59,160 bases of DNA from Pullulanibacillus pueri (GCF_014639255.1 NZ_BMFV01000031.1:1-59160); one strand, 5' to 3'. Counted from the first letter of the stretch, positions 1 through 10,174 are shown. Notes: generated from the sequence alone by a model not told the origin. Numbers and translations are program-made.

Positions 1-50
1 AAGGTGCTGACAGCTGCTTCTAACAAAAAGCATCGCAGCTATCAAGTGAA

Positions 51-187
51 TTGGAGCGTAAGGCGCTCTGGCTCCTTCGGGAACAGCACGTGTCCGAAGA
101 TCCACTTGGGAAACCCATTAATCCATTCCCAAGTTAGCTGAGGCCGTGCCCGAGGAAAGCGAGCGACCTGAAGCTCAAATCCACACC
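51..187. repeat. Interspersed repeat family 1, copy A
   Basis: Degenerate copy of an intergenic repeat that recurs at about 6.7, 10.1, 20.5, 37.9 and 48.8 kb. Shared words are a TTGGAGCG start, CTCCTTCGGGAACAGCA, a block AAGTTAGCTG-GGCCG-GCCC, then AGGAAAGCGAGC and AAATCCACACC. It resembles from memory a GC-rich repeat of roughly 150 bp common in Bacillaceae genomes (GGAGCGGAAGGCGCGAGACTCC ... GCGGAAAGCGAGCGCCTGGAGCGG), but decayed. No reading frame is supported inside it. Confidence 0.75.
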
Positions 188-555
188 ATAAGCAAGCAGT
201 AATCACTTGTGAACTCTTAGCTTAATAGTTACGTCGCAATTTCCTTCTACTATTCATGTCTTTAAAATAAAGCAACAGTCTTCTACAAAAATGGCCTTAT
301 AAAAAAATCCTCCCAGTGGATTTGGAAGGATTAGTCGTACCGTTGCATGAATAAATAAGCGATATTTCTATTGCTTTTCACACTCTATATAAATGGGCAG
401 ACTAATCCTATTTTGTATGTTTTGAAAGATGTGTTTTCAAACTTTAAAAATAAGATTAGTTAATCATTGTCCACCCATCATCCCTTTCGAAATTATTGAC
501 ATGATTATACCATAAAGTCATCAAATAAACAGGCTAAAAGAATACAATCATTTCT
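188..555. other. Intergenic stretch without a recognisable gene
   Basis: AT-rich sequence between repeat copy A and the antiporter stop codon. A weak inverted repeat (AATCCT ... AGGATT, about 307-332) is the only structure seen, and no T-tract follows it. I find no start codon with a convincing ribosome binding site and no tRNA. Confidence 0.5.
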
Positions 556-1710
556 TTATTCCCTGATCGATGTCTCCTTTTGTGCCTTATCCTTTAAAAA
601 AACTTTCATCATGGGCGGTGTAACAATGGTTGTCACCAGGACTACGACAACAAGTTCGGCAAACATATCTGCACTTAAGAGCTTCGCCTCTAAACCTATG
701 GCAGCAATAATTAATGCCACTTCACCACGTGAGACCATCGCTGAACCAATTCCCAATGCAGGCTTCCAACTAAATCCAGCAGCTTTAGCACCAAGGGATG
801 CTCCTAATAATTTTGTCAGGATGGCGATGATACTAAGAATCGTAATAATACCTAGATGATTAGTTATACCATAAAATTCAGCGGTAATACCAATAGAAGT
901 AAAAAATACAGGGACAAAAATCGAATAACTAATGGTCTCCACTTTTTCAAAAACTTCATGCTTAAAATGGGTAACACTTATAGCTACACCTGCTATGTAC
1001 GCACCAATGATTGCCGCTACCCCAGTATATTCCGCCAAATAGGCAAAAATAAAACAGATGATCAGCGCCGAAGATATCACCGTCTCTGTTACCTTTAATG
1101 AAGTAAATCTCTTTAAAAACCAAGGAACAATTTTCCACCCTACGAGAATAGCTCCAACAAAGTATAAAACCTTTTTGATGATAACAGTTGTTAAATGAAC
1201 ATCCCCTCCAGCAAAACTCATGAGGAAGGCAAGGGCAATGACCACGACGATATCATCAATGACTGCCGCACCTAAGATCGTAGCCCCAGCTGGGGTTTTT
1301 AATTGATCCATTTCTTTTAGAGCTTGGACCGATATACTGACACTTGTTGCTGAGAGTAATAACCCTAAAAACCATGATTCTAAAGGGGGTAAATTCATGA
1401 TCATTCCGACAAAAAATCCAATAATAAGCGGAATAATTATGCCACCAAAACCTACAAGCGTCGCCCCTTTCCCCGTTCTTTTAAATTCTTTAATATCTGT
1501 CTCTAATCCAGCGATAAACATCAATAATATGACACCCATCTCACTGAACTCCGATAATATTTCTGTGTCCTCTACCAAGCCCAATACAGAAGGACCTAAT
1601 ACTATGCCGATCAGAAGTTTCCCCAGTACAGAGGGTTGTCCTAATCTCACGCTCAGGCTACCGGCTACTTTTGAAGCTAATAAAATAATGGCTAATTCAA
1701 GAATAAGCAT
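556..1710 (-). CDS. Kef-type cation:proton antiporter (CPA2 family)
   Basis: Integral membrane exchanger expected to swap a monovalent cation (Na+ or K+) for H+. The protein is almost entirely hydrophobic helices (about 11-13 predicted) and carries the CPA2 look: a conserved GQPSVLGKLLIGIVLGPSVLG region near residues 25-45, and Gly/Ser-rich helices such as GLLLSATSVSISVQALKEM and VSRGEVALIIA near the end. About 384 residues matches a bare membrane domain without a C-terminal TrkA-N nucleotide domain. An ATG at 1710 preceded by AAGGGTGG is preferred to the in-frame GTG at 1722. It is transcribed divergently from the aldolase gene. Substrate and direction cannot be read from sequence. Confidence 0.85.
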   Translation of the reverse strand: MLILELAIILLASKVAGSLSVRLGQPSVLGKLLIGIVLGPSVLGLVEDTEILSEFSEMGVILLMFIAGLETDIKEFKRTGKGATLVGFGGIIIPLIIGFFVGMIMNLPPLESWFLGLLLSATSVSISVQALKEMDQLKTPAGATILGAAVIDDIVVVIALAFLMSFAGGDVHLTTVIIKKVLYFVGAILVGWKIVPWFLKRFTSLKVTETVISSALIICFIFAYLAEYTGVAAIIGAYIAGVAISVTHFKHEVFEKVETISYSIFVPVFFTSIGITAEFYGITNHLGIITILSIIAILTKLLGASLGAKAAGFSWKPALGIGSAMVSRGEVALIIAAIGLEAKLLSADMFAELVVVVLVTTIVTPPMMKVFLKDKAQKETSIRE

Positions 1711-1900
1711 AGCGTTCGCCACCCTTCATTCTTATCATGCGTTTTTTTAGGGAAAGCATACCTATTATAAGCCTGAGTTACCCATCCACATAGGTTTTGA
1801 ATTGATATAATGTCCTATTACTTCATCTCTACACCTCTCAAGTGCTACAATCATGATTGGACGGTCATTAGTACATAATAACAATGAAGGAGTGAACAAC

Positions 1901-2794
1901 ATGCAAAAAGATCAATTAGAAAAAATAAAGAACGGTAAAGGGTTCATAGCGGCCCTTGATCAAAGTGGCGGGAGCACACCAAAGGCACTGGCGAATTATG
2001 GGGTTTCAGAAGATGCTTATTCCAATGAAGAGGAAATGTTTAAGCTTGTTCACGACATGCGGACACGGATCATTACCTCACCAGCTTTTGATTCTCACTA
2101 CATTCTTGGGGCCATTCTTTTTGAACAAACCATGGACAGTCAAATTGAAGGCTTATATACGGCAGATTATTTGGCACAGAAAAAAGGCATTGTTCCTTTC
2201 TTAAAAGTGGACAAAGGCCTCGCAGAACTTTCTAATGGTGTCCAAATGATGAAGCCAATTCCGAATTTGGTCGACTTACTCAAACGCGCCAATGAGCGTC
2301 ATATCTTTGGGACAAAGATGCGCTCAGTTATTAAGGAAGCAAACCCTGAAAGTATTAAAGCAGTTGTTGACCAACAATTCGAGTTAGCCAAACAAATTAT
2401 TGCTGCGGATCTTGTTCCAATTATTGAGCCAGAAGTCGATATCAATAGCCAGGATAAAGAAAAATCTGAAGCGTTTTTGAAAGAGGAATTGGTCAACCAC
2501 CTAAACGACTTATCTGAGGAAGATAATGTCATGTTAAAATTGTCGCTTCCTACAATTCCTAATACCTACAAAGAATTAACCGATCACCCACGGGTAGTCC
2601 GTGTGGTAGCACTCTCAGGAGGGTATTCTCGCGAAGAAGCTAATGAAAAACTCAAGGAAAACGAAGGTGTTATTGCTAGCTTTTCGAGGGCATTGAGTAA
2701 TGATTTAAATGTTAATCAGTCGGATGAAACTTTTAATGCAACCCTTGAGGAAGCCGTCAAATCAATCTATGAGGCTTCGGTTAATAAAAAGTAA
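1901..2794 (+). CDS. fda: Fructose-bisphosphate aldolase, class I
   Basis: Cytosolic glycolytic and gluconeogenic enzyme that splits fructose-1,6-bisphosphate into dihydroxyacetone phosphate and glyceraldehyde-3-phosphate through a lysine Schiff base, without metal. The 297 residues match the bacterial Fda family (about 296 in staphylococci) from start to end: an N-terminal [19 protein letters not shown], then [36 protein letters not shown] with the likely catalytic lysine, and [18 protein letters not shown] at 1901 follows GAAGGAG by eight bases; the reading frame is open upstream to 1853 but that stretch lacks a ribosome site. Single gene ending at a bidirectional hairpin. A gluconeogenic fructose-bisphosphatase lies at 22-24 kb. 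Confidence 0.95.
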   Translation: MQKDQLEKIKNGKGFIAALDQSGGSTPKALANYGVSEDAYSNEEEMFKLVHDMRTRIITSPAFDSHYILGAILFEQTMDSQIEGLYTADYLAQKKGIVPFLKVDKGLAELSNGVQMMKPIPNLVDLLKRANERHIFGTKMRSVIKEANPESIKAVVDQQFELAKQIIAADLVPIIEPEVDINSQDKEKSEAFLKEELVNHLNDLSEEDNVMLKLSLPTIPNTYKELTDHPRVVRVVALSGGYSREEANEKLKENEGVIASFSRALSNDLNVNQSDETFNATLEEAVKSIYEASVNKK

Positions 2795-2854
2795 TCTGAA
2801 CGAACCCGTTTTTATGACACCAATCACTAAGGTGTTCATGTGAACTTATTAAAA

Positions 2855-2893
2855 ACTGTACTCGAGTCTGAAACGACAACCCTCGAGTGCAGT
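2855..2893. terminator. Bidirectional terminator between fda and the histidine kinase gene
   Basis: Inverted repeat ACTGTACTCGAG / CTCGAGTGCAGT with one mismatch and a 15-nt loop, lying between two convergent genes. It is preceded by AAAA (T-tract on the minus strand) and followed by CCTTTAA on the plus strand. Confidence 0.65.
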
Positions 2894-2919
2894 CCTTTAA
2901 CCATCATCTAATCTCTCTT

Positions 2920-3840
2920 TTATTGGGGATAAACCTTATGTTCCCATTCACACTTCATGAATAATTGCTGCTCCATTAATTCAGCCTTTAGACCGCCATT
3001 CATTTTCTCCATTAAACTCTTCGCAATGGATAAACCAAGCCCAGTCCCCTTTCCTGTTCTTGTTTGGTCAGCTTTATAAAATCGATCGAACATATGACTT
3101 AGATCTTGGTCACTTAATTGGGGAGCAGGATTACTAATGATCAATTGAACTTTTGTACTTGTTTGTTTGAGTTCAATGGTCACATGTCCGCTTGAATGTT
3201 TAATTGCATTGTTGACAAGATTTTCAAGCACTCGTTTCATGGCAGATGTATCAGCCATAATGACAATATCTTGGTGGGGAATATTTATTCTCGGTTCTAT
3301 ATTCCTTTTATTAAACGCCTCGTAAAAGCCTAACAATACTTCTAAGATCAAAGGATTTAATGAGATTCTTTCCATTTTCACTGGATAATCAGTTTGTTCG
3401 ATAATCGAGAGCTCGAAAAAATCTTCAAGTAAGACCTTTAACCGCAACGTACTATTTTTGATAATATGAATATACTCATTTCTCATTTCTGGAGTAATAT
3501 CCTTTGATTCTAAAAACTGAATATATCCCAATATCGAGGTCATAGGGGTACGAATGTCGTGTGAAATAGAGGATATCGCCTGCTTCAATTCATTTTCGGT
3601 CAACCGCTTTTCTGCTTGGGCTTTTTTGGTTAAATCAATTTGGTCATTGACTGCCTTCACGAGCTTTTCAAAATCTTTATCAAAATAACGAAGATCTAAT
3701 TTTTTTTCTGTGACATGGGCATTGCGTTCATTAAGCTGGCGGGAAACACGTTTGATTTCCCTTTTTAAAAAATAAAGACGGGTGAGAACATATAGAAGTA
3801 CAGCTGCAACTATTAACGTTACGTAAATCAGATTTCTCAC
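2920..3840 (-). CDS. Two-component sensor histidine kinase
   Basis: Membrane-bound sensor kinase of 306 residues, distal gene of a four-gene unit with a response regulator and a two-part ABC transporter. One N-terminal membrane helix (about residues 4-23) is followed by a short linker, a dimerisation domain with the phospho-acceptor His94 in SISHDIRTPM, and an ATPase domain with the N box NLVNNAIKH (about 207-215) and the G box GKGTGLGLSIAKSL (about 263-276). There is no extracellular sensing domain, so like other small kinases of antibiotic-sensing modules it may sense within the membrane or through the neighbouring transporter (inference). It starts 12 bases after the permease stop. Confidence 0.9.
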   Translation of the reverse strand: MRNLIYVTLIVAAVLLYVLTRLYFLKREIKRVSRQLNERNAHVTEKKLDLRYFDKDFEKLVKAVNDQIDLTKKAQAEKRLTENELKQAISSISHDIRTPMTSILGYIQFLESKDITPEMRNEYIHIIKNSTLRLKVLLEDFFELSIIEQTDYPVKMERISLNPLILEVLLGFYEAFNKRNIEPRINIPHQDIVIMADTSAMKRVLENLVNNAIKHSSGHVTIELKQTSTKVQLIISNPAPQLSDQDLSHMFDRFYKADQTRTGKGTGLGLSIAKSLMEKMNGGLKAELMEQQLFMKCEWEHKVYPQ

Positions 3841-3852
3841 CCGCTTTCTGTC

Positions 3853-4611
3853 TTATTTAATTTCCTTCTTTCGGAAAATCAAGCTACCAAAAAAACCAAA
3901 GATTATGAATGTCAAGATTGGAACCCCTATAAAAGTCCATAACATCTCACCGTTCCAATGATCGATTTGATCAATGGTCAAGATGGAGCTCTGAGAAATA
4001 AATATCGAATGTGTGATGATCGGTTCCAAAAATGCAACCTTAGCACTGACAAACTCTAATAAGCTTCCGATAAGGGCAAGAAACAACAGGAGAAATCCAA
4101 TCGTCTTCCCACTGTCAGTAAAAAGGGTCGAAAAGAAGGCCATAACCGAGGCAAAGGCAGCTGCAAAAAGTGAAATGAGACCAAGCGTTTGGAAAAAAAA
4201 CGTCCATTCGGGCATCACATCGAAGCCTTTGTAAACAGCACTCGCTCCCATCATAACAATTGGTAATATTAACATGATGATGATTGATCCAATTGAAAAG
4301 ATCGTCAATTTCGCGAAATACATGCGCACTCTACTATTACCAGAAGAAACGATGCTTTTCATTGTTCCCATTGAGTATTCACTGGCAATAAAGAAACCTG
4401 CTAAAATAGCCGGGAAGAGTCTCACGATATCACTGTTGATGGAAAGAATATTCCCTCTGTAAAAGTCATTCACATTTGCCTCTTTACCCACTTCTAATAT
4501 TAAGGGATACAGAATAGCGAAAATAACTAAGAAACCTGTGAGGACCCAAAAAGATCGATCTTTTCGTAATTTATACCACTCTGTTTTCAACAAATTACCC
4601 ATGCTGAACAC
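3853..4611 (-). CDS. ABC-2 type transporter permease (BcrB-like)
   Basis: Membrane half of an exporter; 252 residues with about six hydrophobic helices. After an N-terminal LLKTEWYKLRKDRSFWVL amphipathic stretch, helices follow at roughly 22-40, 60-78, 102-125, 140-160, 165-190 and 225-245, the pattern of BcrB/lantibiotic-immunity permeases. The start overlaps the ATPase gene by 17 bases, showing translational coupling. In known relatives this pair confers resistance to bacitracin or lantibiotics; here the substrate is unknown. Start ATG at 4611 or an ATG four codons inside is possible. Confidence 0.85.
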   Translation of the reverse strand: MFSMGNLLKTEWYKLRKDRSFWVLTGFLVIFAILYPLILEVGKEANVNDFYRGNILSINSDIVRLFPAILAGFFIASEYSMGTMKSIVSSGNSRVRMYFAKLTIFSIGSIIIMLILPIVMMGASAVYKGFDVMPEWTFFFQTLGLISLFAAAFASVMAFFSTLFTDSGKTIGFLLLFLALIGSLLEFVSAKVAFLEPIITHSIFISQSSILTIDQIDHWNGEMLWTFIGVPILTFIIFGFFGSLIFRKKEIK

Positions 4612-5521
4612 CCCCTATACGACGAGTAAAGTAGGTTTCTAGGTCTTCACCCATAGGCATAAATGCTTCGATAATCAAGGCTTCATCGGTTAAAGTCTTT
4701 GATACCTTTCCAGGTTGATCGACATAGGCAAATAATTTGATTGATCCATCAGGCATGACTTCAAAGTTTTGTGTTTCCAAAAACCTTTCGATTACAGTAA
4801 CTGCTTTGTTGCAATCATCAACTTTAATATGCAAGTATTGCTGGCATTTTTCATTTAGTTCTTTTGCCGATAACTGCTCTAGCAATATGCCATTATGAAT
4901 AATACCATAATGAGTCGCTAATAAATGAAGCTCGCTTAAAATATGACTAGAAATTAAGATTGTAATCCCATATTCTTGATTCAATCTCTTTAGTAATTCA
5001 CGAATTTCAACGACGCCCATAGGATCTAATCCATTTATTGGTTCATCAAGAAGTAAAAATTCTGGATCACCAAGTAAGGCAATCGCAAGCCCAAGGCGTT
5101 GCTTCATTCCTAAGGAAAAATGCTTGGCTTTCTTCTTTCCTGTACCTTGTAATCCTACAAGCGTCAGCGTTTTTTCAATACATTCCTTTCCAGGGATCCC
5201 CTTTAATAAGCGATGGGTTTCTAAATTTTCAACTGCGGTCATTTGTGGATATAAAGCAGGCCCCTCAATGATTGTCCCAATCCGTTTTCTCGCTTCAATA
5301 AATTCGCCGGTATTGTTGCTTTTGCCAAATAGCTCAAACGTTCCTGCTGTCGGAAAAGCAAGTCCCGTAATAAGACGGATTAATGTTGACTTGCCCGCTC
5401 CGTTTTGCCCAATAAAACCATAAATGGAGCCTTTTTCAATGGCCATACTCACTTTATTAAGGGCCATTTTCTTCTGATAGACCTTTGATAAATCATGGGT
5501 TTTAAGAACATACTCATTCAT
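4595..5521 (-). CDS. ABC transporter ATP-binding protein (BcrA-like)
   Basis: Cytoplasmic ATPase subunit of the exporter. It shows Walker A GQNGAGKST, the signature FSLGMKQRLGLAIAL, Walker B FLLLDEPINGLDP and the H-loop SSHILSEL, followed by a roughly 90-residue C-terminal extension typical of BcrA and lantibiotic-immunity ATPases. The ATG at 5521 has GGAAGG nine bases upstream; ATGs at 5527 and 5539 are poorer. It lies between the response regulator and the permease, which it overlaps. An 86-base gap separates it from the regulator stop and could hold a promoter. Confidence 0.9.
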   Translation of the reverse strand: MNEYVLKTHDLSKVYQKKMALNKVSMAIEKGSIYGFIGQNGAGKSTLIRLITGLAFPTAGTFELFGKSNNTGEFIEARKRIGTIIEGPALYPQMTAVENLETHRLLKGIPGKECIEKTLTLVGLQGTGKKKAKHFSLGMKQRLGLAIALLGDPEFLLLDEPINGLDPMGVVEIRELLKRLNQEYGITILISSHILSELHLLATHYGIIHNGILLEQLSAKELNEKCQQYLHIKVDDCNKAVTVIERFLETQNFEVMPDGSIKLFAYVDQPGKVSKTLTDEALIIEAFMPMGEDLETYFTRRIGGVQHG

Positions 5522-5625
5522 TGCCATTTTCCTTCCCAACTCAAACTTAATTTTGACATGTTGTCTACTTAATTACTATAAGAAGGAAAACATAAGAAAG
5601 CCTTAAGATAAATCTTAAGAATCCC

Positions 5626-6318
5626 TTAAGTTTTAAGGCGGTAGCCCATTCCCCAGATGGTTTCAATATACTCTTCATCAGGATTCGCTTTCGAGAGTTT
5701 ATGTCTTATATTGCTCATATGTACATTTATCGTATTATCGTCACCATGGAATGCTTCATGCCACACGCTTTCGAATACATTTGCTTTTGTGAAGACTTTC
5801 TTTGGAGAGGACATTAACAGAAATAATATCTCATACTCAAGTCCCGTTAATTTCAACTCACTCCCCTTCACAAAAGCCTTTTTTGCCTCTGTATCCAGTA
5901 GAAGATCCTTATGATAAAGCTGATGGTTTACAGGTAGTTCTGACAGACGCCGGTATCTTCTTAAGCAAGCCTCGATTCTTGCCGATACCTCCTCAATATC
6001 AAAGGGTTTCGTAATATAGTCATCCGCACCTGCCTTTAAAGTGGCGATTTTTGTTTCTGTTTTCAGCTTTGCAGAAATAATAATGACAGGAACGGCACTC
6101 TCAGTCGACACTTTCCTTAAAATCTCTTCACCAGACAAACCTGGGAGCATCAAATCTAGCAGGACCATATCCCATTTTTGATTTTCGATATATATCAAGG
6201 CTTCCGTTCCGGAATAAGCCGGCTTTGGCGTATAGCCGTTCGTGCTGACAATATGACAAAGTAAGCGATTGATATCCTCATCATCTTCAATAATTAAAAT
6301 ATTTACATTATCGTTCAT
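5626..6318 (-). CDS. Response regulator, OmpR/PhoB family
   Basis: DNA-binding regulator, first gene of the kinase/transporter unit. The receiver domain begins ILIIEDDEDINRLL, has the acceptor Asp in MVLLDLMLPG and the switch lysine in TKPFD; a winged-helix domain follows with the family ending GMGYRLKT. It probably controls the downstream BcrAB-like genes on phosphorylation by the kinase at 2920-3840 (inference from linkage). The ATG at 6318 has AAAGGTGAGG at a good distance; the ATG three codons upstream (6327) is almost fused to that site and is less likely. Confidence 0.9.
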   Translation of the reverse strand: MNDNVNILIIEDDEDINRLLCHIVSTNGYTPKPAYSGTEALIYIENQKWDMVLLDLMLPGLSGEEILRKVSTESAVPVIIISAKLKTETKIATLKAGADDYITKPFDIEEVSARIEACLRRYRRLSELPVNHQLYHKDLLLDTEAKKAFVKGSELKLTGLEYEILFLLMSSPKKVFTKANVFESVWHEAFHGDDNTINVHMSNIRHKLSKANPDEEYIETIWGMGYRLKT

Positions 6319-6540
6319 CTTATCCATCCTCACCTTTATTAACATTATCATTCATCGAAATAACGTCAATGTCAAGGTGCTCATTTTATAGGGTGCTCTT
6401 CTTTAGAAGTGCGGCACATATAAACAAGGAGTCCTAAAATCCTGAATATCAGCGGCTTTGTAAGGACTCATAGAACGCGTTAATCCTACAGACGTCTCGT
6501 GAATTCCTGGTGGGTTATCATTACAATTTGTACAATAAGA

Positions 6541-6834
6541 AAAAACAGGGCGTAAAGCATGTCCGGTCATTATTTAGTTGGGCATTTTTCTTCAGTATCC
6601 CTAAATCCGTCACGTCTATGTGACAACGCCGAAGCTAGTACATTAATACCACCGCCAAAAGTAAAGAACACTTTTCGAGCCCCGATGGTGCGTCGAACGC
6701 CGACCCTACCCACATCAAAAAATTGTAAAACATGATTTTTCCGCGAGGATTATTCTCTTAGCAGCTTTCCATAGTCGTATGGGCATGAGGAAAGCGAGCG
6801 TTCTGAAACGGAAATCCACACCGTCCTGATGATC
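6541..6834. repeat. Interspersed repeat family 1, copy C
   Basis: Long degenerate copy in the gap between the response regulator and malic enzyme. It begins with an AAAAACAGGGCGTAAAGC word also present at 48.6 kb, then carries the GCCGACCCTACCCAC, AAAAAATTGT/ATGATTTTT and GCGAGGATTATTCTCTTAG segments shared with the copies at 20.5 and 37.9 kb, and ends GGGCATGAGGAAAGCGAGCG ... GGAAATCCACACC. The remainder of the gap (6352-6540) shows no gene. Confidence 0.7.
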
Positions 6835-6866
6835 AAAACTTATACCTTCTTGCTTCTAAAAATAAC

Positions 6867-6920
6867 AATCGCCCCTTTTGTATAATTAAGGTCCCACCAA
6901 AATTATAAAAAGGAGCAATT
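6867..6920 (-). terminator. Intrinsic terminator of the malic enzyme gene
   Basis: On the minus strand AATTGCTCCTTTTTATAATT pairs with AATTATACAAAAGGGGCGATT (about 19 pairs, with G-U pairs and one bulge), followed by GTTATTTTT. It lies about 45 bases beyond the stop codon. Confidence 0.8.
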
Positions 6921-6963
6921 TTCTTATGAAATATATTCTTTTATTCCCTTATTTTCTTTTTTC

Positions 6964-8361
6964 TTATCTAAAATCAGGTGGAATACGACGCGCAACTCCA
7001 GTTAAGATCGCAGTTTCAATAACAGCATGCCTCACCTTGTCTACCACATGCTCATTGAAAATACTCGGAATGATATATTGGGCATTTAATTCCTTTTCAG
7101 TAACGACAGCCGCAATAGCCCGAGCAGCCGCAAGCTTCATAGGCTCGTTTATAAGACTTGCCCGGCAATCTAGAGCTCCGCGATAAATCCCTGGAAATAC
7201 AAGCACATTATTGATTTGGTTAGGATAATCACTCCGCCCTGTAGCAAAAACACTGACATGTTCCAGAGCCTCTTCTGGAGCTATTTCTGGATTTGGATTA
7301 GCCATCGCGAAGACAATTGGATTCTCTGCCATCTTCTGAACATCTTCTCCCGTTAATAGACCGCCTCTAGAGACGCCAATAAACACATCTGCATCTTGAA
7401 TAACTTCCTTCAACGTTCCTGGTTGGCTTTCCACTTGTTCTTGTTCTGCAAGCCATTGCCACATTGGATAAGGATAGTTTCCACCATAGGTAATCGCACC
7501 CTCAAAATCGACAGGAACTAACCTCTTTACACCTGCACTGAGTAGCATTTTACAAATGGCAACACCGGCTGCACCTATCCCATTGACCACCACACGGATA
7601 TCTTCAATGTTTTTGCCTACCACTTTTAAAGCGTTTAAGAGGCCAGCAATGACAACAACAGCTGTGCCATGTTGATCATCATGGAAAACAGGAATATCTA
7701 ATTCCTTCGTCAATCTTTCCTCAATTTCAAAACAACGCGGAGAACTGATATCCTCTAAGTTAATGCCACCAAAGATAGGGGCAATATTTTTTATTGTTTG
7801 TATGATTTCTTCTGTATCTTGAGTGTCTAAGCATATTGGAAAAGCGTCGACGTCACCTAATTGTTTGAATAGCATCGCCTTCCCTTCCATCACAGGTGCC
7901 GAAGCAAGAGGTCCGATATCTCCAAGTCCTAATACGGCACTCCCATCGGTTATGACTGCAACAGTATTCCTTTTAATGGTCAAAGAGTAGGCTTTACGTT
8001 GATCTTCGTGAATCGCTGAACACACGCGGGCAACACCAGGTGTATAGACTCTAGACAGATCATCTCTATTTTTTATTGGAATTTTTGATTCAACTGATAC
8101 TTTCCCACCTAAATGAGAGAGAAATGTTCTATCTGAAACATTGATCACTTTAATGCCATCAATGGCTTTCAGATTATCAAGAACTTGCTGTTCCTCGTTG
8201 TCTCCAACCTCAATGGTAATATCACGTATTGATGATTCCCCACTTGATGTAATTACATCAATAGATATGATGTCGCCACCCGCTTTTCCTATCACAGAAG
8301 CAACCTCACCAAATGATACATGGGTGAGTTCTACCCTGGCTATCAAGCTATTGTATGCCAT
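6964..8361 (-). CDS. NAD(P)-dependent malic enzyme with N-terminal ACT domain
   Basis: Oxidative decarboxylation of malate to pyruvate, a link between the citric acid cycle and glycolysis. The first 75 residues form an ACT-type ligand-binding domain ([22 protein letters not shown] ... at the start). The catalytic part follows with [15 protein letters not shown], the malic enzyme signature [21 protein letters not shown] and a dinucleotide motif [15 protein letters not shown]. The reading frame is open to 8490, but the ATG at 8361 has AGAAGGAGAG upstream and begins the ACT domain directly, giving 465 residues. Cofactor preference (NAD or NADP) is not decided here. The ACT domain suggests allosteric control by a small ligand. 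Confidence 0.92.
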   Translation of the reverse strand: MAYNSLIARVELTHVSFGEVASVIGKAGGDIISIDVITSSGESSIRDITIEVGDNEEQQVLDNLKAIDGIKVINVSDRTFLSHLGGKVSVESKIPIKNRDDLSRVYTPGVARVCSAIHEDQRKAYSLTIKRNTVAVITDGSAVLGLGDIGPLASAPVMEGKAMLFKQLGDVDAFPICLDTQDTEEIIQTIKNIAPIFGGINLEDISSPRCFEIEERLTKELDIPVFHDDQHGTAVVVIAGLLNALKVVGKNIEDIRVVVNGIGAAGVAICKMLLSAGVKRLVPVDFEGAITYGGNYPYPMWQWLAEQEQVESQPGTLKEVIQDADVFIGVSRGGLLTGEDVQKMAENPIVFAMANPNPEIAPEEALEHVSVFATGRSDYPNQINNVLVFPGIYRGALDCRASLINEPMKLAAARAIAAVVTEKELNAQYIIPSIFNEHVVDKVRHAVIETAILTGVARRIPPDFR

Positions 8362-8735
8362 CTTTTTTCTCTCTCCTTCTCTACTATACTTTCTTGAAAA
8401 AATCATTGAAGGTTTACCAATAGGTATTCCCCATACTAAAAGATATTCTCTATTGATTGAAGAAATCCTTTTATTTGTAAACCCTTTCAATATATAAGCG
8501 ACATTGACAGAAATTTTCTTAGCAACAATCTCCTTAAATGCCTTCTTTATTTTAACAGATTTATATTGTTTCGTTGAGTTTTTTTATCAATTTCATGAGA
8601 CTTCATCAAATAAAATCGATTTTACAATGGAAACTAATGCTTTTCATTACTTTTCTCACATAGTCTTCGTACAAAGTTTTCGTACAAAATCACTGGATTG
8701 CGTCCATGGCTTGAGTTCAATACGTGTTCACAAGA
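8362..8735. other. Intergenic region upstream of malic enzyme
   Basis: Holds the malic enzyme promoter region on the minus strand and, at its far end, the cysK terminator. An 83-codon open frame on the plus strand (8504-8755) has no ribosome site and runs into the terminator hairpin, so I do not call it a gene. Confidence 0.5.
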
Positions 8736-8764
8736 AAAACTCCTTCAACGAGTGAAGGAGTTTT
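8736..8764 (-). terminator. Intrinsic terminator of cysK
   Basis: Perfect 12-bp inverted repeat AAAACTCCTTCA / TGAAGGAGTTTT around the 5-nt loop ACGAG, 33 bases after the cysK stop codon. The symmetrical A and T runs let it work in both directions. Confidence 0.9.
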
Positions 8765-8796
8765 AACTCTGATACGCTTAATCAATTTTTTACTTA

Positions 8797-9744
8797 TTAA
8801 TCCTCTTGGAATAGTGGGGTTGAAAGGTAACGTTCACCTGTATCTGGTAAAATCGTGACGATGGTCTTTCCTTTATTCTCAGAACGCGCTGCAACTTTTT
8901 TTGCAGCAGCGATTGCCGCACCTGAGGAAATACCAACAAAAATGCCTTCTTCTTTCGCAATCTTTCTAGAGGCTGCAAAGGCTTCTTCGTTGGATATTTT
9001 GGCAATTTCATCATAAACCTCTGTATTTAAGACTTCAGGAACAAATCCGGCGCCAATCCCCTGAATTTTATGTGGACCTGAAGAGCCGCCTGAGAGTACA
9101 GGGGAATCCTCTGGTTCAATAGCAACAGACCAAAGAGATGGCTTTTTCTCTTTAAGGACCTCTGTAATCCCGGTAATTGTGCCCCCAGTACCAATCCCAC
9201 TGACAACAATGTCGACCTTGCCATCGGTATCATTCCAAATTTCATTTGCGGTTGTCTGGCGGTGCACCTCTGGATTAGCGGGATTATTAAATTGTTGGGG
9301 GACAAATGAGTTCTCATACTTTTCAGCAAGTTCGTTCGCTTTTTCAATAGCTCCCTTCATCCCCTTGGATCCTTCAGTAAGTACTAGCTCAGTGCCGAAA
9401 GCCTTAAGCATGTGGCGGCGCTCAACACTCATCGTTTCTGGCATCACTAAGATACAACGATAGCCTTTCACTGCTGCCACATACGCTAAGGCAATCCCTG
9501 TATTTCCACTCGTGGGTTCAATAATGACCGTATCCTTATGCAATTGTCCTTGCTCCTCTGCTGATTCAATCATAGCAAAGCCAATGCGATCCTTCACACT
9601 CCCAAGCGGGTTAAAATATTCTAATTTTGCTAGAACCTCTGCACCTGTTTCATCACTAATATTGTTTAATCGGACAAGTGGTGTGTTTCCTATTAACTCC
9701 GTAATGTTTTTAGCAATTTTTGGACGATTGAAAGTAAAATCCAT
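8797..9744 (-). CDS. cysK: Cysteine synthase A (O-acetylserine sulfhydrylase)
   Basis: PLP enzyme that makes cysteine from O-acetylserine and sulfide in the cytosol. It has the PLP lysine in [11 protein letters not shown], the substrate loop [16 protein letters not shown], and the glycine-rich phosphate loop [10 protein letters not shown]. The last residues YLSTPLF are typical of CysK. The ATG at 9744 has GGGGGAA eight bases upstream, whereas the ATG at 9759 has no ribosome site, so the protein is 315 residues. It is a single gene with its own terminator; a leader of more than 200 bases may precede it, where CymR-type sulfur control would be expected, but I could not identify an operator. Confidence 0.95.
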   Translation of the reverse strand: MDFTFNRPKIAKNITELIGNTPLVRLNNISDETGAEVLAKLEYFNPLGSVKDRIGFAMIESAEEQGQLHKDTVIIEPTSGNTGIALAYVAAVKGYRCILVMPETMSVERRHMLKAFGTELVLTEGSKGMKGAIEKANELAEKYENSFVPQQFNNPANPEVHRQTTANEIWNDTDGKVDIVVSGIGTGGTITGITEVLKEKKPSLWSVAIEPEDSPVLSGGSSGPHKIQGIGAGFVPEVLNTEVYDEIAKISNEEAFAASRKIAKEEGIFVGISSGAAIAAAKKVAARSENKGKTIVTILPDTGERYLSTPLFQED

Positions 9745-10108
9745 CTCAAATTCCCCCATTTCTTTTTATTACTTCATATATATGTCTTTCCACTTGTAAA
9801 AATAGCAATATAGCTGGGCCATTTTCCAATACAACTTGACTTTTTATCGGTGTTAATTCCCCCTTTTTCAATTAAGGCACCTTTAAAACGCTTACGTAGA
9901 AGGTTTTCAAATTATAGCGTCCCTGAGCCTCATCCTTTAATTGTCCAAAAAAGTCTTTTAATCTTCTAAATACTAATTCTAGGAATAGGTTTAAAACTCC
10001 TGCTTTTATTGGTATATTATCACAGAAATTTATCTCATTTTAACCGAATCAACATCGTACTTCCTTAAGATATGAAAATTGATAATAAGTCCAAAAATTT
10101 CCTCAATA
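9745..10108. other. Long upstream region of cysK
   Basis: AT-rich region without a supported gene. A possible minus-strand -10 (TGATAATAT, near 10020) would give a cysK leader of over 250 nt, but the matching -35 is weak. I see no T-box (no GGGTGGTACCGCG motif) and no S-box core. Confidence 0.35.
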
Positions 10109-10174
10109 GCCCATCCCTAATGAGCTGCGGCTGTGTTTGTGAAAGCGAACTGTTTTGACAGAGCAATTCGCCTC
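10109..10174. repeat. Interspersed repeat family 1, copy F (short, strongly decayed)
   Basis: About 65 bases align with copy A without large gaps: CCATCCCTAATGAGCTG-GGC-GTG ... GAAAGCGA-C ... CAA-TC. It lies beside the terminator of the following gene. The small open frame over it (10103-10339, minus strand) is rejected as a gene. Confidence 0.55.

Noticed and set aside
8504..8755. 83-codon open frame on the plus strand between malic enzyme and cysK
   Set aside because: No ribosome binding site, composition unlike its neighbours, and it runs into the cysK terminator hairpin.
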